A stretch of DNA of 64,000 bases from Lachnospiraceae bacterium (GTDB lineage: Bacteria; Bacillota; Clostridia; Lachnospirales; Lachnospiraceae). The stretch covers positions 124,001-188,000 of the forward strand of contig CAJTDK010000008.1 of NCBI GenBank assembly GCA_910575105.1. The letters run 5' to 3'. Every line of letters begins with the position of its first letter. Position 1 is the first letter of the stretch. The translations under genes and the position numbers were made by a program. Of this stretch, positions 25,460-34,524 are shown piece after piece. The notes below the pieces were generated by a model. It had not been told where the DNA came from, searched no databases, and worked only from the letters and a program-made list of their open reading frames with translations.

Positions 25460-26626
25460 TCATATATTTGTTCTCATCAAATCCATATATATCCTCAATA
25501 TTTTTTTTGCATATTCAAGACTGTCATATTTTTCTTTCGCGAATTTCTTTGCCTTTTTCACCATCTGTTCCTGCTCTCCCCAATGTGATATAACATCATA
25601 TATTTTCCGGCTTAACTCCTGAATATTTCCAACCTCGTACAGATACCCGTTCACACCATCTTCTATAATTTCTGCTGTCCCAGCGGACTTTGTTCCAATA
25701 ACAACGTTCTCGCTTAACATGCTTTCAACAGTGACACGTCCAAATGCCTCATTTTGAGAACACATCAATGCAATATCTGTATTTTTTCTGATATCCTTCA
25801 ATTCAAGCTGAAATGGCAGAATTTCAATATATTGCTCCAGATTTTTCGTTCTTATGTAATTCTTTATTTCCTCAATATACTCTACATTTCCATTGCCGAT
25901 TATTTTTAACCTGACATTACTGATCTTATATTCATATATTAGTATCTCCAATGCTTTTACCGCATCAAACTGACCTTTTTCCACGCGAATCGAGCCGCAT
26001 ATAATCATGGTGAATGTTTCCGGTTCTTTTTGAAACGCTTCACTTAACATATACTGATTAATATCAAATCCATTATATAAAACCGTAACTCGTAAGCCCG
26101 TAAGCATCCTTTTGTGCGTTTCTTTAATATATTCAGAGATACAGATAATCTGTGCAGTTTCTTTCAATATCTTTCTGTATAGAAATTTACAATCATACGA
26201 TATTGCAAAATCCTTTTTTAACGCTTCTCTGATATGCCATACATGAGGTTTATTTACTCTTTGGCTTAATTGTGCTCCTATAGTGTGAGTTAAACTTTGA
26301 GTATGAATAATATCTATTTTCCAGTATTTGACATACTCCCCCATTTCCTGCAAGCATTTTTTATTCTCTTTCATACGAAATAATCTCGGGTAGAATCCCT
26401 TTTCCTGTGTATCATGAACACTTGGATAATAACGCAGAAACATATACTTAACGCCAAATTGGTCTAATATCTTCTTTAACGCACATCGCTCCTTCACCCT
26501 TCCCTCAAGAGGTATAAAAAAGAATACTTTCTGCCCAAGCTTTTGCAGCTCCGATGCCAAATCTATAGCAGAGCGGCTCGCTCCATATAACGATACAGAA
26601 TGCATGACAAATAATATATGTATCAT
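25460..26626 (-). CDS. GT4-family glycosyltransferase
   Basis: 388 residues, classical GT-B/GT4. N-terminus ILFVMHSVSLYGASRSAIDLA, central ICISEYIKETHKRM and VLYNGFDINQY. The C-terminal donor site has GSIRVEKGQFDAVKAL and SQNEAFGRVTVESMLSENVVIGTKSAGTAEII, with the conserved EX7E glutamates. Unlike most neighbours it has no Rossmann-like extension. GGAG precedes ATG 26626. It likely adds a hexose or N-acetylhexosamine to the lipid-linked repeat unit. Confidence 0.92.
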   Translation of the reverse strand: MIHILFVMHSVSLYGASRSAIDLASELQKLGQKVFFFIPLEGRVKERCALKKILDQFGVKYMFLRYYPSVHDTQEKGFYPRLFRMKENKKCLQEMGEYVKYWKIDIIHTQSLTHTIGAQLSQRVNKPHVWHIREALKKDFAISYDCKFLYRKILKETAQIICISEYIKETHKRMLTGLRVTVLYNGFDINQYMLSEAFQKEPETFTMIICGSIRVEKGQFDAVKALEILIYEYKISNVRLKIIGNGNVEYIEEIKNYIRTKNLEQYIEILPFQLELKDIRKNTDIALMCSQNEAFGRVTVESMLSENVVIGTKSAGTAEIIEDGVNGYLYEVGNIQELSRKIYDVISHWGEQEQMVKKAKKFAKEKYDSLEYAKKILRIYMDLMRTNI

Positions 26627-26657
26627 TGTTTCTCCTTATAAACTATATACCCTATCT

Positions 26658-27902
26658 TTAATCGTCTATATTCTCAATCCATCTACGTTTGAATTCACTA
26701 ATATTTTCTTCGCTGTAAAAATGCCTGGCCAGCCTCGAATTATAGCAATATTCAACATATTCTCTCGACAGCTTCAATTCTTTCAACGCCTGACGATAAG
26801 CCGATGCATACCATTTTTCCACACCCACATTATCATTGATCAATTGAAAATCTTCTATGCCCAAAAATTCCCCCAAATCATCTTTGATATCATTCAATTT
26901 TTCCAATTGATAAATAAATATTTCTGTATTTCCATTATGTATAATCGAATATCCTCTTAACTTATCAAATGGATACTTGTACACGTCAATGCCATTATAT
27001 TTCTCAAAATTTTCTTCAAAAAAATTTTGAATAGCTATCATATTGTGAAGCAATTTATCAATATAATCCATATATTCAAACACAATATGATTGCCTTTTT
27101 CCCCTGTACTTCCACATAACTGGAGGGTATTTTCCAGTATGTGTGATACCCATGCATCCCAAAGCGTTTGTACATCCCCGCCGTCTTTCCAGTATTCAGG
27201 GATATCACAAAATCTTGTATTTGACTGAAAGAAGAAAGAAATATTCTGCGCAATCGGATCTCGGACTGCCGTCACGATTTTAATCTTTTTTCCTTTTATA
27301 AACTGTTTTAATTCGCAAAAAATCCGATCATAACAAGGGCTGATCCGGACATATTCCGCATGATACCCGTGCAATGACGCTTCCAGTGTGTGATTACCTG
27401 TTTTGGGTGGAAGGCAGATAATATTATAGCTTTCTAAATCAAAGTATCTCATTCTGGCAGCATATTCCAGACATTTTTCTTTTATCTGGAGTACAGGATA
27501 TCCCGTATCATAATATATCGCTTTATAAGTTTCCAAATATTGCGGGAGATTCTTATATATGCAAAGAGCACTCATTCTGGCACAATATTCTTCATAAGAA
27601 ATGAAAGAACGGATATCTAACTCCTCTAATTGTTTTTCTATTTCTTTGCTAAAAACACTGCTTATCTGAACCAATACTTCATCATTATAAATTTCACACA
27701 AACGGAAAGGCGATATAATCTTAAGCCCGTCCATATCTCCTCCCCATTTATCCATATTGTTATCACATACACTTTTGATTTTTATACCCCCCCCCTCCAG
27801 TTCTTTTTTGATACGCAGTCCACTGTTTCCTGCTCCGAACAGAATGACTGTTCTTTTTTTATATATACTCAGTTCATCATCAATTTTTGAAAATCTAATC
27901 AT
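26658..27902 (-). CDS. NKWYS-type capsular polysaccharide synthesis protein with N-terminal Rossmann-like domain and in-frame poly-G tract
   Basis: 414 residues. Residues 15-105 (RTVILFGAGNSGLRIKKEL, VCDNNMDKWGG, EVLVQISSVFSK) are the shared domain. The rest (ICLPPKTGNHTLEASLHG, IVTAVRDPIAQNISFFFQ, NVGVEKWYASAYRQAL) resembles the PF10364 capsular family, which has a sulfotransferase-like P-loop and a KWY signature. A run of nine G (minus strand) at 27787-27795 encodes part of ELEGGGIK at about residues 36-39, ideally placed for on/off slippage. The gene is in frame as read. Function: probable sulfo- or similar group transfer to the glycan. Confidence 0.78.
   Translation of the reverse strand: MIRFSKIDDELSIYKKRTVILFGAGNSGLRIKKELEGGGIKIKSVCDNNMDKWGGDMDGLKIISPFRLCEIYNDEVLVQISSVFSKEIEKQLEELDIRSFISYEEYCARMSALCIYKNLPQYLETYKAIYYDTGYPVLQIKEKCLEYAARMRYFDLESYNIICLPPKTGNHTLEASLHGYHAEYVRISPCYDRIFCELKQFIKGKKIKIVTAVRDPIAQNISFFFQSNTRFCDIPEYWKDGGDVQTLWDAWVSHILENTLQLCGSTGEKGNHIVFEYMDYIDKLLHNMIAIQNFFEENFEKYNGIDVYKYPFDKLRGYSIIHNGNTEIFIYQLEKLNDIKDDLGEFLGIEDFQLINDNVGVEKWYASAYRQALKELKLSREYVEYCYNSRLARHFYSEENISEFKRRWIENIDD
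27787..27795 (-). repeat. Poly-G(9) tract in the NKWYS-type capsule gene
   Basis: Nine consecutive G on the coding strand, about 110 bases from the start codon. Homopolymeric G tracts near the 5' ends of surface-glycan genes are known contingency loci in other bacteria. Here 9 gives an open frame; gain or loss of one base would truncate the protein at about residue 40 or soon after. Confidence 0.85.
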
Positions 27903-27925
27903 TTTTTATTCCTCTATTTTTATGT

Positions 27926-29311
27926 CTATACAAAATATTCTTTTGCAGCCACATAATCTTCTTCCTTTTTCAATCCCAGACTTTGAAGCTGTTCTTCAAT
28001 TCCATCTGTTTTGATACATGTAATAACAACTAAATATTGAGACCAGTCATGAATCTCTTTCGTATGAACTATTTTTGCCCCTCCCCTCCAGTTTCCTGCT
28101 TTTGACAGATCATTATCCACAACATATTCAACCGGGATAGTTATGTGTTCCATCAATTCCCTGCATTTTTCCCCTGCACCGAACAATAAAAGTTTTCTGC
28201 CGTTCACTTTTTGAAGAATCAATTTCCAGATAAGCGCATAACTCTGATTTTTAAGATGCAATATTTCTTCATGCTGAGTACATAACATTGCTGAAAATAC
28301 CTGTATCAGATTTTTTTCAAATAAACTACACTGATGAATATCATCTATCGGATAGTTCATCCTGTTATCATAAAACAGAACACCATTTTCCCTGTGAAGA
28401 TATTCCTTTGCAATCTGCTCATTCTCTGATGCAAACTGACCCATAAACTTTTTTCTTTCCTCGACAGTAAAATATCCCGTTTCTTTTTCGCATAATCTTT
28501 GTGAAAGCCTTTCTAAAGCGGAAACCATATCTTTAGAAGGCAGATATCCTGCCGAACAGACAGAATTTATCACCCTCTTTATCTCTATATAATTTCCAAA
28601 TAACCTGTCATTAAGATTAAGACACTTTGTACAGCTATTCCACTCCGGAGTAAATCCAAGAGCAGAGAAAAAATCAGAAATAATTCCATATTCTCCTTGT
28701 AACTGCTGTTTTTCATAGACTCTGACAATGCAATTTTTCTTTCCTATCTGCCCGCTAATCTGATCCAGCTTCTTCAAATAGTGAAGTCCTTCCCGGATTT
28801 CATTATTTCCGTCAGAGGCAAGATAATCATGAAAAGATTTATCACACCATCTTCCACCCTTAATCATCTGGTTCCACCAGGATTCCATCGCCCGATCTTG
28901 ACGTCTTATATAAACAATAACCTTTATATTCTCGTATCTTTTCTTTGCCTCAGCAAGAAATTCTTCCGAACTATACCATAATGCTTCTTCCGAGATAATT
29001 ACATTTTTGCTTTTCAAACTTTGTAACAGCCAGTCCCAGATTTTGTTCCATTCGTCCGTATGTACTGTGAGCTTATCTCTCTCATATAAAATACTTTCGC
29101 CATACTTCGTTTCTTTTGTTGTGAAAAAAGCTGTGCCGTTTTTCTCCGTCTTCCATGGCGGCCACGCTCTGAGTTCCGGTATTTCTTTCTGAAAATCAGG
29201 ATAGCACCATCCGTATTGTGCTAGTTTATCCCTATTTGCGCTTAAAAAAGACTGCAATGCCGTTGTTCCTGTTTTATGTCTGCCGAGATGTATCAGTAAA
29301 ATATTATCCAT
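27926..29311 (-). CDS. Sulfotransferase-like protein with C-terminal Rossmann-like domain
   Basis: About 461 residues from ATG 29311 (a TTG at 29323 is also possible; AAAGGA lies just upstream). ILLIHLGRHKTGTTALQSFL is a PAPS-binding P-loop of the sulfotransferase type, and VIVYIRRQDRAMESWWNQMIKGG fits its 3'-phosphate-binding Arg region. Residues about 365-460 (RKLLLFGAGEKCRELM, YVVDNDLSKAG, LVVITCIKTDG) are the shared Rossmann-like domain. It may sulfate the polysaccharide. No PAPS synthesis genes are present in the window. Confidence 0.8.
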   Translation of the reverse strand: MDNILLIHLGRHKTGTTALQSFLSANRDKLAQYGWCYPDFQKEIPELRAWPPWKTEKNGTAFFTTKETKYGESILYERDKLTVHTDEWNKIWDWLLQSLKSKNVIISEEALWYSSEEFLAEAKKRYENIKVIVYIRRQDRAMESWWNQMIKGGRWCDKSFHDYLASDGNNEIREGLHYLKKLDQISGQIGKKNCIVRVYEKQQLQGEYGIISDFFSALGFTPEWNSCTKCLNLNDRLFGNYIEIKRVINSVCSAGYLPSKDMVSALERLSQRLCEKETGYFTVEERKKFMGQFASENEQIAKEYLHRENGVLFYDNRMNYPIDDIHQCSLFEKNLIQVFSAMLCTQHEEILHLKNQSYALIWKLILQKVNGRKLLLFGAGEKCRELMEHITIPVEYVVDNDLSKAGNWRGGAKIVHTKEIHDWSQYLVVITCIKTDGIEEQLQSLGLKKEEDYVAAKEYFV

Positions 29312-29330
29312 ATGTGTTCTCAAATTCCTT

Positions 29331-31040
29331 TCACCAGTTTATCCATGTAAACAAATGTACTTCCGGTCTTCTGAATAATTCATTTTGTACGACTTTTTCC
29401 AATTCAGGTTTCATATTACCATCTGAATCAAACATATTTTTCTGCTCAAACTCTTCCACAGATTGCTCACCAATCCGCTTCAACTGGCTGAACTTAATCC
29501 CATCCGCACGAAAGCCAAGACACATCTTTATATATTCTTCCATCTCCAGGTAATTCTCTCTCTGAACCACAAAATTAAAGGCAAAAAAATCAATTTTCCC
29601 TTCCTCTCTTTTATGTCCCAGATATTCCATATTTTTCTTCCATTTTTCAAAATCTGCACCGGCCCGCAATTTTTCTGCTGTCTCTTTGGTACATCCATCC
29701 ATAGAGATAAAAATTTTAATAGAATTATAGTTTTCTGCCAATTTATCAAAATTCGATGGTGTCAGCAACGTCCCGTTAGACAAAATGCCAATCTGTCGAA
29801 TATGCCTTGAAAGCTCCTGATTAAAAAGAATCCTCCTGTATACTTTACTGGCAAACGCCTCCCCGTCTCCTGCCACCTTAATCCGCTCTACATGCGGTAA
29901 TAATTCTGCCTTAATCCGGTCTGTAAAATTCTGTAAAAGTTCTTCCTGCTTTCTATCCGCAACATACCTTTGAGACCGACAGGACGGACAATATAAATTA
30001 CATGTTCTGTCAAAAGAACACATCACTACTTCCGGATATTCCCTCTCACGGGTATTATAATTTGTGTCATGAAATACCATATCTTTGGAAAACGTATCTT
30101 TTTTTGCAATATATTCGAGTTGACTTTTAGATTTATGCATTGAATAATGCAACTCATTCGTATCAATTGTTCTTTTACCACAATTATATTTCAATTCGCA
30201 TTTTTGTTCGTCACAAAAACTGTATGTACCGTTGATCACAGATAATCTCAATATCTTCATAATATTAGAATGCCACACATGATCAAACTCTGAGTAAAAC
30301 AGTGGTGTATTCCGATTTTCTACATCTCTCACACCTGCGCAGACTGATAATCTGCCCTCATGCATCAGCGCCGCGTCCTGAAATGGCTTTGGACACACAT
30401 AATCCAGCCGGGGAACATCATATATCGTCTCGCGCATCATCCAGGAAGCCCACTGATTAACAGCAAAACAAGATATAAAATCTTCATTCTCCTTTTTCCC
30501 ATATTTAAGTAAATTTTCTTTTATCTCCTGATAATATAACGTAGATGCAATAATAAAAAAGCTATCAGGACTATGAAGCACTTCTTCCGGCATATAAATC
30601 TTTCTTCGGAAAAATGTTTTTCCTTTTTTCTCCGGATTACTGTCAACGCATCCTAAAATTTCTATATCTGGATTTTTTTCCACAAAATTATGGAAGAAAT
30701 TATGGCTGACATCGCCTGTTCCGTATACATATACATCTTTTTTTGCCGCTATATTTCTGATTGGAAAATCAAGTGTGTGAAAAAGTGCTTCTGCAGACAC
30801 AAAATCAATTCCCCTCTTAAATCCTATTTTTCTTAAATTTTCCTGTGCTTTTTTCTCTTCATATTTACATATGATCACAAATACTTTGTTTCGATCTTTC
30901 TGCAAAACCTCAAAAGATTTTATACATCCATGCTCTTCATCGTCTACATAACAGGCGACTTGAATGGAATCAAACACATAGAGAAAATCTCTTGGATATC
31001 TCCCAGAACCATATATCACTATTTTCCTGTTGGTTTCCAT
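29331..31040 (-). CDS. Radical SAM protein with two tandem N-terminal Rossmann-like domains
   Basis: 569 residues from ATG 31040 (AAAGGA upstream). Residues 5-90 (KIVIYGSGRYPRDFL, CYVDDEEHG) and 100-195 (DVYVYGTGDVSHNFFHNF, GCVDSNPEKKG, FFIIASTLYYQ) are two copies of the domain shared across the locus. Residues 213-288 form a cysteine-rich SPASM-like region (CPKPF, SVCAG, CDEQKCELKYNC). The radical SAM CxxxCxxC is Cys347/351/354, and GDGEAF and LSNGTLL follow. SPASM-like cysteines usually come after the radical domain, so the order is unusual. It may carry out C-C, epimerisation or oxidation chemistry on a glycan or carrier; no substrate is evident. Confidence 0.85.
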   Translation of the reverse strand: METNRKIVIYGSGRYPRDFLYVFDSIQVACYVDDEEHGCIKSFEVLQKDRNKVFVIICKYEEKKAQENLRKIGFKRGIDFVSAEALFHTLDFPIRNIAAKKDVYVYGTGDVSHNFFHNFVEKNPDIEILGCVDSNPEKKGKTFFRRKIYMPEEVLHSPDSFFIIASTLYYQEIKENLLKYGKKENEDFISCFAVNQWASWMMRETIYDVPRLDYVCPKPFQDAALMHEGRLSVCAGVRDVENRNTPLFYSEFDHVWHSNIMKILRLSVINGTYSFCDEQKCELKYNCGKRTIDTNELHYSMHKSKSQLEYIAKKDTFSKDMVFHDTNYNTREREYPEVVMCSFDRTCNLYCPSCRSQRYVADRKQEELLQNFTDRIKAELLPHVERIKVAGDGEAFASKVYRRILFNQELSRHIRQIGILSNGTLLTPSNFDKLAENYNSIKIFISMDGCTKETAEKLRAGADFEKWKKNMEYLGHKREEGKIDFFAFNFVVQRENYLEMEEYIKMCLGFRADGIKFSQLKRIGEQSVEEFEQKNMFDSDGNMKPELEKVVQNELFRRPEVHLFTWINW

Positions 31041-31042
31041 AG

Positions 31043-31733
31043 CTATTCCTTTCTTGCTGTGATCGCATACCAAAATTCAGAATCACATATCTCACCTTTA
31101 CCGTTATCTTTCAGTACCTCTCCTAATTCTGGAACATTTTTTATTTTTACATCAGAAAAACCACTGACCTCTATCTTCTCCCGCAATTCTTCCATACTTG
31201 CACCATAAACTTCCAGATTACTATCTGTTTCTTTATCGTGATAAAATTCTTTCTTCCTTTGCTTCACGGTTATACCGATTCCTTCCTTCATTGTATTGAA
31301 GCACAAAATACCCCCCCCGACGTATAACGCGAAACCATTCTCTGAGAGTAATTTCCGGTTCTAATAATGTCCAGATAAAGCGTGCATTAACAATATAATC
31401 TATAGAATCATCTACAAATGGCAATTCAGAAGCATTTCCTTCTATGTACATAGCAGATGATGCACACGTCTCTCCTTGTTTCACCGCATATTTGAGCATT
31501 TCTCTTGATAAATCCATTCCAATCGTTGGATGGCCTAACTTCCCGGTAATATTTGCTAAAAAACCTGTGCCTGTACCTATGTCAACTACACTTTTGCTTT
31601 TATCCCTGCCAAGAAATTCAGATAAAACTTTTTCCCATCTTCCAATTTCATCCGCATTGCGATCTATATTGAATTCTGCTGCCTTTTTATTCCAATGGTT
31701 TTTAATAACAGACAAAACATGCTCCTTTTCCAT
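31043..31733 (-). pseudogene. SAM-dependent methyltransferase, frameshifted (possibly phase-variable)
   Basis: Starts at ATG 31733 with an excellent AAGGAGG. The first frame encodes a class I methyltransferase fold: VVDIGTGTGFLANITGKLG (motif I), GMDLSREML, ASELPFVDDSIDYIVNARFIW and REWFRVIRRGG. It then runs to a stop at 31233. The C-terminus (MEELREKIEVSGFSDVKIKNVPE, WYAITARKE) is read in another frame ending at 31043. A shift somewhere in about 31240-31318 splits the gene. A poly-G(8) tract at 31311-31318 is one candidate; the purine run near 31243-31260 is another. As read, the protein lacks its last about 75 residues. Confidence 0.8.
31311..31318 (-). repeat. Poly-G(8) tract in the methyltransferase gene
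   Basis: Eight consecutive G on the coding strand, encoding the RRGG end of the motif RVIRRGG. Losing one G (or gaining two) would join the upstream frame to the downstream C-terminal frame. It is the second long G tract in the same locus. Confidence 0.8.
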
Positions 31734-31764
31734 AACGCTCCTCCTTAATATTAACTGACTGTTC

Positions 31765-32715
31765 CTAACTGACTTGTGTCTGTTTATATATCTCAAACCC
31801 AATTTTATTTTCTGTTAATTGTTTCTGTTCACTGGGAACAGCCATAACATAATTGATAAAATCTTTAACTAAAAATTCTCCTTCAAAATTTAAATGATTT
31901 AAACACATTTTTTTCAAAATATATTTCTGAAATAAATCTTCTGGAATTTCAATTTTATGACTTGTCCACTCTTTCTGTTTTTCAGAAAATTCAAGCAGCA
32001 CTTCTGCTCCCCAAGGAATCAGAAAGTATTTTTCACCATATACTATTGCTTTAAAAAAAAGTTTCTCTGAATATAATGAACCACCACTATCTTCCAGTTT
32101 TTTCTGCGCATCATGATAAGGCGATATCTTCCCTGTTTCAGGATCATAAATATCTATAGTTTTATTGTCTATTAAAAGAATCTTATTTCCAAATTTCATG
32201 CCCCTTCCATAAGGCATATCCTGCATATACGGACAATATATTTTATTTATCGTTCCTTCTTTTTTATCCCATTGAAACAACATCCTCTTTGCAAATGATG
32301 TGATATAGATTTTATCTTCCGTTGCAAACACACACCAAAGCCCTTTCTTCCCGGGTAACTGTTTTATTTTTATCGTCTCTTTCTTTAAGTCAAATTGTAT
32401 TAGTTTGCATTCATCCCGTAATGTCATATAGACTATATTTTCTGTCTGACAAAAAGATACTGCCCTTCCGGTAATCTTCCATTTCAGACATTCTTTTTCC
32501 CACTTATCATGTATTTGGAATTTTTTTTCTGCAGGATCAAATGAAATCATTTTCCCCGGGAGTTCTATAGGAAGAATCCAAAGTTTATCATCAAAAAATA
32601 CTGTACCTCTGTTTCTCCTCTCATCCTCCCCTGCCAATTTGAAATGTTCTATTTCACCGGATGATATATGATAACTGATCACTCTCACTCCGATATGCGT
32701 AACACAAAATACATA
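31765..32715 (-). pseudogene. 3' portion of a beta-propeller-like gene interrupted by the conjugative element
   Basis: Encodes the last about 315 residues of a protein with repeated strand pairs of propeller type (ISYHISSGEIEHF, LWILPIELPGKMISFDP, IVYMTLRDECKLIQFDL, KIYITSFAKRMLFQWD, ILLIDNKTIDIYDPETG). The 5' portion is at 56252-56435. Removing the element between the two CATA copies restores one frame of 376 residues running HEGYVFCVTHIGVRVISYH across the joint. An internal GTG at 32688 could still start a shortened product. Function unknown; perhaps glycan binding or quality control within the capsule locus. Confidence 0.75.
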
Positions 32716-32740
32716 TGAATGACTCCTATTAGGAACACTG
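32712..32740. other. Left end of the element (attL) with terminal inverted repeat
   Basis: CATA (32712-32715) is followed by TGAATGACTCC and the 13-bp CTCCTATTAGGAA (32723-32735), then CACTG (32736-32740). The same pattern occurs inverted at the right end. CATA on both sides probably contains the 2-bp crossover of the serine integrase. Confidence 0.7.
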
Positions 32741-32806
32741 TAATATCAAGGCTTTTCGGAGCCAGCAACCACAAAAAAATATAATCAGAGCTATCACATT
32801 ACGCAG

Positions 32807-32842
32807 AAAGCCGTCCGGCATGAAAAAACGGGCGGCTTTTTT
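32807..32842 (+). terminator. Intrinsic terminator just inside the left end
   Basis: AAAGCCGTCCG pairs with CGGGCGGCTTT (one mismatch) around a loop, followed by a T run at 32837-32842. It lies between the left end and the first element gene and may shield the element operon from outside transcription. The rest of 32741-32935 holds a GCGCAA/TTGTGC dyad near 32889 and no obvious gene. Confidence 0.55.
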
Positions 32843-32935
32843 GCGTGGATAGCCGGGAGGGAGGCGAAAAAATAGTAACAAACTTTTAGCGCAAGATTTG
32901 TGCAACATTCACGAAATTGAAAAAGGAGGTAACGA

Positions 32936-34444
32936 ATGGCAGACGAAAAATTAAACGTGAGCCCGGAGGAAAATCCCCAGCCCAGCTTGTTCGATGCTGG
33001 CCCGGCTGGTGCTCCTGCCCAGGACGCTCCCACCCCGGAGCCCCCGGCCCCGGAGAACGCCCCCGAGCAGACTGGCGGGGATGCGCCCGCCCAGGATGCC
33101 CCGGCTGGGGCCCCCGGCGCGGTGAATGTCTCCGCTGACCAGATTGAAAAGCTGATGGCAGAACAGCGGGCAGCGGGACGTGCGGAGGTGGAAAAGAACG
33201 AGCCACCCGAACCGGAACAGCCGCCCACCCCGGCCCCGGAGGAAAAGGCCGCCGGGGAAAAGGGGCCCGCCAAAAAGGACAAGGCCGCCAAAGAAAAAAC
33301 GTCCGAGCCAGATAAACCCAAGGGTAGGCGGGGCCGCAAGCCCAAGGAAGAAAAAGCGGGGCCCGGTGAACCGGGAGGGACGGGGGCCCGCCGTGGCCGC
33401 CCGGCCAAGGCTGATAAGGCGGCCTCGGACAGGCCCCCGTCCCAACCTCGAGACAAAATGTCCCAAGGCAAGGGCGGAAAGGCCGCCACGGTAAAGGGCA
33501 AGGAAGAGGCTCCCGCCGCTCCCCCGCCTGCGCCGGAAGTGCCGCCCCAGCCCCGTGACGCGACCCGCGCCGAAAAGGAAGAGATTGTTTACCTCAACCT
33601 CTCGGAGCTGTTCCCGTTCAAAGACCATCCCTTTGGGGTGCGGGACGATGCGGAAATGAAAGGGCTTGTGGAGTCCGTCAAGGACAACGGCGTACACCAG
33701 CCCGCGCTGGTGCGTCCCCGCGAGGGCGGCGGCTATGAAATCATCGCGGGCCACCGCCGCCAGAGGGCCAGTGAGCTGGCCGGGTTCGCCAATATGCCGT
33801 GTATCGTCCGCAACATGACGGACGATGAGGCCATCCTTGCGATGACGGACGACAACCTGCGCCACCGGGAAAAGATTCTGCCGATGGAAAAGGCCCAGTC
33901 TCTGAAAATGCAGGTGGAGGCCATTAGCCATCAAGGGACGAAGATGGAGGGCGTGGCCGCCGGGGACGTTGGAAAACGCTCCACGGAAATCGTGGGGGAG
34001 CGCAACGGCATGAACTACAAGCAGGTACAGCGGTATATCCGGCTGACCGAGCTTGTGCCGGAGCTCCAGTCTATGGTGAACGAGAAAAAGCTGTCTTTCA
34101 CCCCCGCCGTGGAAATCTCGTTCATCAAACCCAAAAACCAGAGGTTTATCGCCGTTTCCATTGAGGGCGAGCAGGCGTCCCCCTCGCTCTCCCAGGCCCA
34201 GGAGCTCCGCAAGCTGGATAAGGACGGGAAACTGAACGGCGATGTCATTGACGGCATTTTGAGCCGTGAGAAAAAGGAGGTAGACAAAGTGATTATTTCC
34301 GCCGCTGAATTGAACAAGTATTTCGGCAAGGACGCCACGCCCCGGGAAATGAAAGACCAGATTATGTCCCTGCTGGCCGAATGGAAAGAGAAACAGCCCC
34401 CGGAGCGCACCGCCCCAGAGAAAAAGACCGACCGGGAAAAGTAA
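32936..34444 (+). CDS. ParB/RepB/Spo0J-family protein with long Pro/Ala-rich N-terminus
   Basis: 502 residues. Residues 1-210 are low-complexity (Pro, Ala, Glu, Lys; RRGRKPKEE is AT-hook-like). Residues 215-330 are a ParB N-domain (LNLSELFPFKDHPF, GVHQPALVRPREGGGYEIIAGHRRQRASELAG, ILAMTDDNLRHREKILPMEKA), and a helix-turn-helix region follows (NGMNYKQVQRYIRLTELVPELQSMV). AAAGGAGG precedes the ATG. First gene of the element operon; no ParA gene accompanies it. It is the best candidate to bind the GGGACA-N3-TGTCCC palindromes, in the manner of ParB/parS or KorB; this is inference. One palindrome lies in its own coding sequence. Confidence 0.9.
   Translation: MADEKLNVSPEENPQPSLFDAGPAGAPAQDAPTPEPPAPENAPEQTGGDAPAQDAPAGAPGAVNVSADQIEKLMAEQRAAGRAEVEKNEPPEPEQPPTPAPEEKAAGEKGPAKKDKAAKEKTSEPDKPKGRRGRKPKEEKAGPGEPGGTGARRGRPAKADKAASDRPPSQPRDKMSQGKGGKAATVKGKEEAPAAPPPAPEVPPQPRDATRAEKEEIVYLNLSELFPFKDHPFGVRDDAEMKGLVESVKDNGVHQPALVRPREGGGYEIIAGHRRQRASELAGFANMPCIVRNMTDDEAILAMTDDNLRHREKILPMEKAQSLKMQVEAISHQGTKMEGVAAGDVGKRSTEIVGERNGMNYKQVQRYIRLTELVPELQSMVNEKKLSFTPAVEISFIKPKNQRFIAVSIEGEQASPSLSQAQELRKLDKDGKLNGDVIDGILSREKKEVDKVIISAAELNKYFGKDATPREMKDQIMSLLAEWKEKQPPERTAPEKKTDREK
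33450..33464. repeat. Element palindrome site 1 (inside the parB-like gene)
   Basis: GAGACAAAATGTCCC: left arm has A at position 2, centre AAA. It encodes RDKMSQ within the low-complexity region. Confidence 0.85.
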
Positions 34445-34449
34445 GCCTT

Positions 34450-34464
34450 GAGACATTTTGTCCC
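34450..34464. repeat. Element palindrome site 2
   Basis: GAGACATTTTGTCCC, 5 bases after the ParB-like stop codon; flanks CCTT and GAGG. Confidence 0.85.
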
Positions 34465-34524
34465 GAGGTTTTTCTTTTTCCCGCGCCCCTCCCCCGCGCC
34501 TTGCATGGCGTTCTTTTAGAGAGG

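Noticed and set aside
32723-32735. TCCTAxTAGGA as the host attachment core
   Set aside because: Joining there leaves stop codons in the host gene; joining at the shared CATA restores a continuous 376-codon frame.
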